From Actinomycetota bacterium (GTDB lineage: Bacteria > Actinomycetota > Acidimicrobiia > Acidimicrobiales > GCA-2861595), in assembly GCA_016781225.1 (NCBI GenBank), contig JADDQT010000043.1, forward strand, positions 1 through 11,120: 11,120 nt of DNA, given 5' to 3'. Positions 6,502-11,120 of the stretch are shown one piece after another. A program made the position numbers and the translations under genes. A model generated the notes under the pieces. It did no database searches and had not been told where the DNA came from. It saw nothing but the letters and a program-made list of their open reading frames with translations. Positions within the stretch are counted from its first letter, which is position 1; each line of letters opens with the position of its first letter.

Positions 6502-7901
6502 CTTTGAAGATCAAACCCTTGCAGTTTGCCGTCGAGTGGCTCGACGAGCCGGAGCTGGCCTTCGGCTCTGACATAACGCATATCGACCCGAAGGTCGGCA
6601 TCCCAGTCGGGGGACCCCGCTCCCGCCAAGAGTCGAATCACCCAGCCGTGGTCACGGCCGGATTCGTGGGCACCGCCGAGTGCGTCGCCCAGACGCGCAA
6701 TTGGCTCACCCGTGCATCCGAAGGCGTCGACGGCGATGACGACCACAATCCCTTCTGCGGTTACGAGCCCGACGGCCCCTTCGCGTCACAGCTCCGTGTT
6801 GATGGACCCGACGCAAAGATCACAGCCAGTGAGATCCGAGACCTCACGGCCGACCGCCTCAAGAGGATCGACGGCTTCAACCATCTACTTACTCTCATTG
6901 ACGACCGCCTCGGCCATCTAGCAAGTCTTGACGCCCCACCGAACCTTGTGTTCATTGCGCTCCCGTCTGTTATCACTAAGCGCTACTGGTCGGTGCATCA
7001 GTGGAACAAGGGAACCGAGACGGTTTGGAACCTCCGTGCTGGTATCAAGTCCCGAGCGATGCAACGACGACTCCGGACTCAGTTGTTGTTGCAAGACACG
7101 ATCGAGTCCGACCTCGAAGCCCACACCTCTGACCTCGAACACCCGGCCGATCTGGCGTGGAACCTCTTCACGGGCATCTACTTCAAGGGCGGCGGCTTTC
7201 CTTGGGCGCCCGTCGGTATCCCCGAGGGCACATGTCATCTTGGCGTTACCTTCTATAGGCCGCACGGTGAGAGATCGGCGATGCGGACCAGCGTCGCGCA
7301 GGCGTTCGCAGAGAACGGCGAAGCCTTCGTGTTGCGTGGCAACCGGTTCGAATGGGAAGGAAAGTGGCCGCATTTGCCCGCTGACGAAGCGGCGCGGCTT
7401 GTCACTGACGTCGTTGACCGTTACACCTCGACCATGAAACGTCCCCCTCGCAGGCTTGTGGTCCACAAGCAGTCGCGGTTCTTCGCCGAGGAACGCTCTG
7501 GATTCCAAGACGCATTGAAGGACTTCGAATACGACCTCGTATCACTCGCGCCGTCGACCGGCGTGCGAGTCATGCGGCACGGTGAGTATCCGCCACCGCG
7601 AGGTGCATGCGTCAGTGTGGGAGACCGACGCTATCTGTACACCACGGGGTATGTCCCGTCCCTTGGTCGTTACCCTCACGGGCATGTTCCTTCCCCCGTT
7701 CAGATCACTGACCACATCGGCGACACGAGCGCCCGGGAACTTCTCAGTGAAGTCCTACTGCTCACGAAGATGAACTGGAACTCCGCAAGGTTCGCCGAAC
7801 GGGTACCGGTGACCGTCCGCTTCGCCGGGGAAGTCGGCGCCATCCTCCGCGACCTCCCTGAAGATTTCACGCCGGAAGCTCGCTATGCCTTCTACATGTG
7901 A
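6498..7901 (+). CDS. Short prokaryotic Argonaute (MID-PIWI), catalytically inactive
   Basis: I place the start at ATG 6498, in an ATGA overlap with the APAZ gene, giving 467 residues, the usual short-pAgo size with no N or PAZ domains. The MID domain spans about 150-240: RAGIKSRAM (K184), RTQLLLQ (Q195) and YFKGGGFPW (K230) match residues that grip a guide 5' phosphate. The PIWI domain covers about 245-467 with CHLGVTFYR, RRLVVHKQSRFFAEE, KMNWNSARF and the C-terminal YAFYM. The catalytic DEDX positions are replaced: Thr251 for the first Asp, His-Lys (323-324) near the third, and Asn in NWN for the last. It should therefore bind guide and target without slicing, as in other short pAgos. With the HNH-APAZ partner it forms a sensor/effector pair. 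Guide type (probably small RNA against DNA) is known for relatives and inferred here. Confidence 0.93.
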   Translation: MTLKIKPLQFAVEWLDEPELAFGSDITHIDPKVGIPVGGPRSRQESNHPAVVTAGFVGTAECVAQTRNWLTRASEGVDGDDDHNPFCGYEPDGPFASQLRVDGPDAKITASEIRDLTADRLKRIDGFNHLLTLIDDRLGHLASLDAPPNLVFIALPSVITKRYWSVHQWNKGTETVWNLRAGIKSRAMQRRLRTQLLLQDTIESDLEAHTSDLEHPADLAWNLFTGIYFKGGGFPWAPVGIPEGTCHLGVTFYRPHGERSAMRTSVAQAFAENGEAFVLRGNRFEWEGKWPHLPADEAARLVTDVVDRYTSTMKRPPRRLVVHKQSRFFAEERSGFQDALKDFEYDLVSLAPSTGVRVMRHGEYPPPRGACVSVGDRRYLYTTGYVPSLGRYPHGHVPSPVQITDHIGDTSARELLSEVLLLTKMNWNSARFAERVPVTVRFAGEVGAILRDLPEDFTPEARYAFYM

Positions 7902-7971
7902 TCGGTTGAGTCGCTGTCGGCTCGGCGAGGCCGCCTTTGCCCGCGCGATCCGGCCGCCCATGCTGTTCGAC

Positions 7972-7984
7972 ATGCGGTCCGCAT
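7972..7984. repeat. 13-bp dyad in the gap after the pAgo gene
   Basis: ATGCGG-T-CCGCAT is a perfect inverted repeat with a one-base centre. It is too tight for an RNA hairpin, so a protein-binding site is the more natural reading. It lies in the 218-base gap between the pAgo stop and the stop of the convergent HTH gene. Nothing else clear is in that gap: only a weak bulged stem (GGCTC/GAGGCC) just after the pAgo gene and no T-run. Confidence 0.4.
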
Positions 7985-8119
7985 CAAATATCGGAGTCCG
8001 GTCCATAGACGTGCCCTGACCTAACAGAAGACGGCGAGGGCCGGCTCGGTAGTCCCTGGGGTGATCCCGCCGGGTTTGGCGAGCGACATCAGCTGCGACT
8101 GGACGGACAACCAGTGGAC

Positions 8120-8701
8120 TCAGCCCCCGCTCGCCATGGCGGTCGGCTCAATCAAGGGCTCCGGCCAGACGGCGTCGATGAGGCCCCACCGGACTTCCCC
8201 CTCGTCATCCACGTATTGGGTGCGCTGCCGGGGTCCAACGAGGATCTCGTACGCAAGGCCGTCGATTTCCACTGCGCCCGTCGACCGGTTGTCGCGAGCG
8301 GCCGCTTGTTGCATGTCGGTGACGTCGACGGGTGACAGCCCCGCCCTGTTCGCCAGCTCTATCCAGTGCGCTCGGCAACGCTCGTGCCAGTCCTCGCCGG
8401 GGCTCGGAGCCGGCGCCGCACCCCAGACGTCGCACGGATCTGGATCGGCAGGCGCCGGAGCCGCTACCGGCGTCGCGACTGGCGCCGCGGTCTCGGGGAG
8501 GGCAGCGGCGGGGGCTCGGCCGAGTGTGGCGAAGACCTCGCTCGTCACGTACTGAAGTTTGCGTGAGCCCGGCAGCCGGTAGGCAGGCAGTCGGCCCTCC
8601 TTGACCTTCACCAGGACGCTCCTGGGATGGAGGCCGAGGAGCTCCGCTACCTGCTTGGTGGTCAGAACCTGAGGCAGGTCTCCGTTTGAGTGTTCGTCCA
8701 T
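8120..8701 (-). CDS. Excisionase/BldC-type HTH DNA-binding protein
   Basis: This protein has 193 residues from ATG 8701. AGAGGAAGG (minus strand, 8707-8715) lies five bases upstream of that ATG, so I prefer it to GTG 8704, which is too close. Residues 12-57 form a MerR-like winged helix of the excisionase (HTH_17) type: VLTTKQVAELLGLHPRSVLV, then KVKEGRLPAYRLPGSRKLQY. The TKQVAELLG helix-turn-helix and the 'G-x-LPAYRLPGSRK' wing are the recognisable parts. An Ala/Pro linker (about 61-102) leads to a 90-residue C-terminal domain (WHERCRAHWIELANRAGLSP, AVEIDGLAYEILVGPRQRTQ) that I do not recognise. The gene is divergent from the coupling-protein gene, with only 70 bases between them, so it may regulate that gene and itself. 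Small excisionases lack such a C-terminal domain, so a regulator is more likely than a true recombination factor. Confidence 0.75.
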   Translation of the reverse strand: MDEHSNGDLPQVLTTKQVAELLGLHPRSVLVKVKEGRLPAYRLPGSRKLQYVTSEVFATLGRAPAAALPETAAPVATPVAAPAPADPDPCDVWGAAPAPSPGEDWHERCRAHWIELANRAGLSPVDVTDMQQAAARDNRSTGAVEIDGLAYEILVGPRQRTQYVDDEGEVRWGLIDAVWPEPLIEPTAMASGG

Positions 8702-8771
8702 CACTGCCTTCCTCTGAGCGTAGACACGGGTAAACTAGCGTATGTAAAGACCAACGAGAGAGGAAAAGGTG
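8702..8771. promoter_or_regulatory. Divergent promoter region with spaced direct repeats
   Basis: This 70-base gap must hold both promoters. AGCGTA occurs at 8717-8722 and 8737-8742, exactly 20 bp apart, and GTAAA at 8730-8734 and 8744-8748. TAAACT (8731-8736) fits a TANNNT -10 for the rightward gene. On the other strand TACGCT occurs twice and TTTACA could act as a -35. The two-turn spacing of AGCGTA makes it a good candidate site for the adjacent HTH protein. GAGAGAGG before 8772 is the ribosome site of the coupling-protein gene. Confidence 0.4.
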
Positions 8772-10784
8772 ATGCCAGGAGCACAGAGGCCGAGCACGGT
8801 GGGAACCAGAGGCAGTGGGGTGACGGAGGGACGGTTGGAGACCTTCGGCCTCTTCGCCATCGGCGCTCTCCTGGGGTTGGCGGCAGCCTTCCTGGCCGGA
8901 GCTCACCTGGCCGCTCGGGTGGCAGGAGACCACGCCGCCTTCCACGCCGGGCTCACGGATGCAGCGGCGGCCTTGTGGCGGCTTCCGTCGACTCTCGACC
9001 ACCCGGCGGCGGCCTGGGGCCCGGAGCATCAGCCCTCCCTGCCCGGCGCCACCGCCTACTACCTGTCGTTTGCGGGAGTCGTGGCCGGCGTCGCCTTCCT
9101 GGCGCTCCTCCTTGCTCGCGGCTGGGGCGCGGTGACCAAGCGGCACCAGCCTCTGGGCATCGAACCGAACGCCGGGCTGGCCACGCCCGGCGACCTGCGC
9201 CAGCTGCAGGTGCGTCGTCCCAGGAACGGTCGCCTCATCCTCGGTCGAGTAGCGGGCCGGCTGGTGGCCACCGAAACCCAGGTCAGCCTGGCCGTGGTGG
9301 GACCCACCGGGTGCGGCAAGAGCGCCGGCTTCGCCATCCCGGCACTGCTCGAGTGGGAGGGGCCGGTGATCGCCACGAGCGTGAAGACGGATCTGGTCGA
9401 GGCCACCATCGCTCGTCGCCACGAGCTCGGTCAGGTGTGGCTGTTTGACCCGGCCGGCTGCACGAGGTTCGGCTCCGTCCAGTGGAGCCCGCTCGAGGGC
9501 TGTGACGACTGGTCCGTGGCCATGCGCGTGACGTCCTGGCTGTGCGACGCCGCCGACGCCAAGCGGGACACCGTGACCGACGGGGACTACTGGTACACCC
9601 AGGCGCTCAAGGTGCTCGCTCCCCACCTCCACGCCGCCGCCCTCGGCGGCCATTCGATGCGCGACGTCGTGCGATGGATCGACGGCCAGGACCAGGAGCC
9701 GGTGCGCTCGGTCCTCCGGGCCCACGCCGGCGTGGGTGACGAGATCGAGCGCGCCCTCAATGACGAGGTGGCCAAGGAGCACCGCCGCAAGATCGAGCCC
9801 CGCACCCGAGCCGAGGTTCTGGAGTCGACCCGTCAGGTGCTTCGCGCCGACCCGTCGGCGCGGGCCGAACTCGCCGACCAGAACGTAACCAGCTGGCCGG
9901 TCCACATGCAGGAGCAGTTCGAGGAGCGGGTGGCCATCGAGGTCGACCGCAAGCTGGTGCAGGTCCTCGAGGCCCGGATCCTTGAGGCGGCTCGGGGACG
10001 GGGTGATCTCGACGCCTTGATCGCCGCCGAGTCGCTGTGGGCCAAGGAGGAGCGCCTCCGGGGCAGCGTGTACGCCACCGTCCAGAACGTGCTGCTCACC
10101 TACGCCAACCCCGAGGTCGCCGCCGTCACCGACGCTTGCGAGGTCGACCTCGACGAGTGGCTGGACGGTCCCAACACCATCTACGTCGTTGCCACCGCCG
10201 ACGAGCAGGCCCGCTTCCGGCCCGTGCTCACCGTCCTCATCCAGCGAGCCATCCGCCACGCCTACGAGGTGGCCAACGCCGACGGAGGCACCCTAACGCT
10301 CCCTTGTCTCGTCTTACTTGACGAGGCCGGCAACATCGTTCCTCTCAAGGACCTCCCCGGCTACGCCTCGACGGCACGCAGCCATGGCATCAGCCTGGTG
10401 TCCGTGTGGCAGGACTTAGGGCAGATAAAGGCAGTTTACGGAAATCGAGCACCGACGGTCCTCAACAACCACCGGGCCAAGATCTTCGCCGCCGGCATCG
10501 ACTGCCCCGACACGCTGGACTACGTCAGCCGCCTGGTCGGCGACGAAGCGCGAACCGAGCGCAACTTCTCGACCGACCTCGCCGGCGGTCCGCGCCGTTC
10601 GGTGAGCGAGCACACCGCCTACCGCCGGCTGTTGCCCATGGACGTGATCCGCCGGATCACACCAAATGAGGCCCTCCTGCTCTACGGCTCCAAGCGTCCT
10701 GCTCACCTGCACCTTCGCCCCTGGTACAAGGACCGCTCCCTCAAGGCCCTGGCCGGGCCGCCGGCGAGCGATCGGGAGCCGTGA
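8772..10784 (+). CDS. VirD4/TraG-type conjugative coupling ATPase
   Basis: This protein has 670 residues from ATG 8772; GTG 8769 is an equally possible start given the GAGAGAGGA ribosome site. Two membrane helices (about 24-48 and 95-116) flank a short outer loop, as in VirD4/TraG. The cytoplasmic ATPase has Walker A GPTGCGKS (177-184), the ATSVKTDLVE segment (201-210), WSPLEGC (238-244), DYWYTQALKVLAPHLHAAAL (272-291), Walker B LVLLDEAGN (513-521) and SVWQDLGQI (544-552) near the sensor region. The C-terminus (NEALLLYGSKRPAHLHLRPW) is typical of TraG/TraM-recognition ATPases. These hexamers feed DNA or protein to a type IV secretion channel. Residues about 320-427 appear to be an extra charged helical insertion before RGSVYATVQNVLL. 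No relaxase is visible. Codon choice changes around Walker B, where the two TTA codons lie. Confidence 0.88.
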   Translation: MPGAQRPSTVGTRGSGVTEGRLETFGLFAIGALLGLAAAFLAGAHLAARVAGDHAAFHAGLTDAAAALWRLPSTLDHPAAAWGPEHQPSLPGATAYYLSFAGVVAGVAFLALLLARGWGAVTKRHQPLGIEPNAGLATPGDLRQLQVRRPRNGRLILGRVAGRLVATETQVSLAVVGPTGCGKSAGFAIPALLEWEGPVIATSVKTDLVEATIARRHELGQVWLFDPAGCTRFGSVQWSPLEGCDDWSVAMRVTSWLCDAADAKRDTVTDGDYWYTQALKVLAPHLHAAALGGHSMRDVVRWIDGQDQEPVRSVLRAHAGVGDEIERALNDEVAKEHRRKIEPRTRAEVLESTRQVLRADPSARAELADQNVTSWPVHMQEQFEERVAIEVDRKLVQVLEARILEAARGRGDLDALIAAESLWAKEERLRGSVYATVQNVLLTYANPEVAAVTDACEVDLDEWLDGPNTIYVVATADEQARFRPVLTVLIQRAIRHAYEVANADGGTLTLPCLVLLDEAGNIVPLKDLPGYASTARSHGISLVSVWQDLGQIKAVYGNRAPTVLNNHRAKIFAAGIDCPDTLDYVSRLVGDEARTERNFSTDLAGGPRRSVSEHTAYRRLLPMDVIRRITPNEALLLYGSKRPAHLHLRPWYKDRSLKALAGPPASDREP

Positions 10785-10809
10785 TGCATGGTCGGGCCGC
10801 CGGCGAGCG
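10754..10809. repeat. 17-bp direct repeat across the coupling-protein stop
   Basis: CGGGCCGCCGGCGAGCG occurs at 10754-10770, inside the last codons of the coupling-protein gene, and again at 10793-10809, after its stop. The offset is 39 bp. It may mark a short duplication that moved or duplicated the gene's 3' end. Confidence 0.75.
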
Positions 10810-10816
10810 CTTGTCG

Positions 10817-11119
10817 TCACCCGCCGAACGGGCGGCGAGAACTCTGTGCCAAGGAGCGGCCGTAGGCCGCTCCGTTCAACGGCCGCTCGGGGGTTTGGCG
10901 GAAGCGGCATAGTCTGTGTGGGTCAGAACTGCAGTTAGCGGAAGTGGGGTCTGGGGCCGTAGGAGCTTGTCGAGCGGCAGGGTCGCTTCGGTTGCTGGCG
11001 GCTCGGTGGCGGTGGTCGCGGGGCTCGGGCAGGGGTTCGTCGGGTGGTGGGAGGGCGAGGTCGGCTCGGCAGAGGGCGGCGGCGCTGAGCACGAGCTCGA
11101 TGAGGCGTTGAAAGGTCAT
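10817..11119 (-). CDS. Partial or doubtful minus-strand reading frame at right edge
   Basis: The minus frame reads MTFQRLIELVLSAAALCRAD from position 11119, which may be the true start or an internal Met, since only one base lies upstream. The first 40 or so codons (to about 11000) end almost all in C or G, as expected for a real gene here, and give a short helix followed by a Pro-rich stretch. From about 10990 leftward the codon bias fades and the frame runs through the two hairpins, which suggests the coding part ends or is broken there. I do not recognise the product. Otherwise the 336 bases after the coupling-protein gene hold only repeats, hairpins and the 10-bp palindrome AACTGCAGTT at 10927-10936. 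Confidence 0.25.
   Translation of the reverse strand: MTFQRLIELVLSAAALCRADLALPPPDEPLPEPRDHRHRAASNRSDPAARQAPTAPDPTSANCSSDPHRLCRFRQTPERPLNGAAYGRSLAQSSRRPFGG
10821..10837 (+). terminator. GC-rich hairpin after the coupling-protein gene
   Basis: CCGCC (10821-10825) pairs with GGCGG (10831-10835) around a 5-base loop; shifted pairing CGCCG/CGGCG (to 10837) is also possible. No T-run follows. It is the first of two successive hairpins and may help end the transcript or protect its 3' end. Confidence 0.3.
10853..10873 (+). terminator. Strong 9-bp hairpin with a competing third arm
   Basis: GGAGCGGCC (10853-10861) pairs perfectly with GGCCGCTCC (10865-10873) around a GTA loop. A third arm, CGGCCGCTC (10880-10888), can instead pair with GAGCGGCCG (10854-10862), so two structures exclude each other. 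A GGGGGTTTGG stretch follows but no real T-run. It is the best terminator candidate for the coupling-protein gene and would also act on a leftward transcript from the right edge. Confidence 0.45.
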
Positions 11120-11120
11120 C

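Noticed and set aside
7755..8006. A minus-strand small frame across the end of the pAgo gene.
   Set aside because: It runs mostly antisense to the pAgo's conserved C-terminus and its product has no domain-like features.
8205..10259. A very long minus-strand open frame (684 codons) opposite the coupling-protein gene and the HTH gene.
   Set aside because: Its product is Gly/His/Arg-rich low-complexity sequence, as expected antisense to a GC-rich gene, while the plus strand has clear Walker motifs and membrane helices.

Overview
The window is GC-rich DNA of actinobacterial character. Codons end mostly in G or C, GTG and TTG starts are used, and many genes are joined by 4-base stop/start overlaps. 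The Tad-type pilus set resembles those of environmental Actinomycetota. No rRNA, tRNA or marker gene is present, so a finer placement is not supported.

Region 1 (1-3830, + strand) is one tightly packed operon. It holds the end of a TadC-like inner-membrane platform protein, a small Flp-type prepilin, two TadE-like pseudopilins, a TadG-like protein, a lipoprotein, a secreted protein and a single-pass membrane protein. Five of the junctions are stop/start overlaps, which suggests translational coupling. The products look like the pilin and envelope part of a Tad (tight adherence, type IVc) pilus. The ATPase TadA, TadB and TadZ would lie to the left, outside the window.

Region 2 (3831-5208) holds a TTG-initiated membrane protein of unknown function. 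It converges on what looks like a frameshifted minus-strand gene. The region ends in two perfect tandem 23-bp repeats, each with an 11-bp palindrome, directly before the next gene.

Region 3 (5209-7901) is the most interesting part: a two-gene short prokaryotic Argonaute system. The first gene joins an N-terminal HNH nuclease to an APAZ domain. The second, overlapping it by ATGA, is a short pAgo (MID-PIWI) with no catalytic tetrad but with the MID residues expected to bind a guide 5' end. By analogy with SIR2-, TIR- and DREN-APAZ/pAgo systems, the pAgo/APAZ pair would sense invader nucleic acid with a small guide and switch on the HNH nuclease.

Region 4 (7902-11120) has a minus-strand excisionase/BldC-type HTH gene divergent from a VirD4/TraG-type coupling ATPase. 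The ATPase appears to carry an extra helical segment of about 100 residues. Its 3' flank is rich in hairpins and ends in a weak minus-strand reading frame cut by the window edge. A coupling protein beside a Tad-like operon suggests a conjugative or integrative element with the pAgo system as defence cargo. That last step is inference, since no relaxase, integrase or attachment site is visible.
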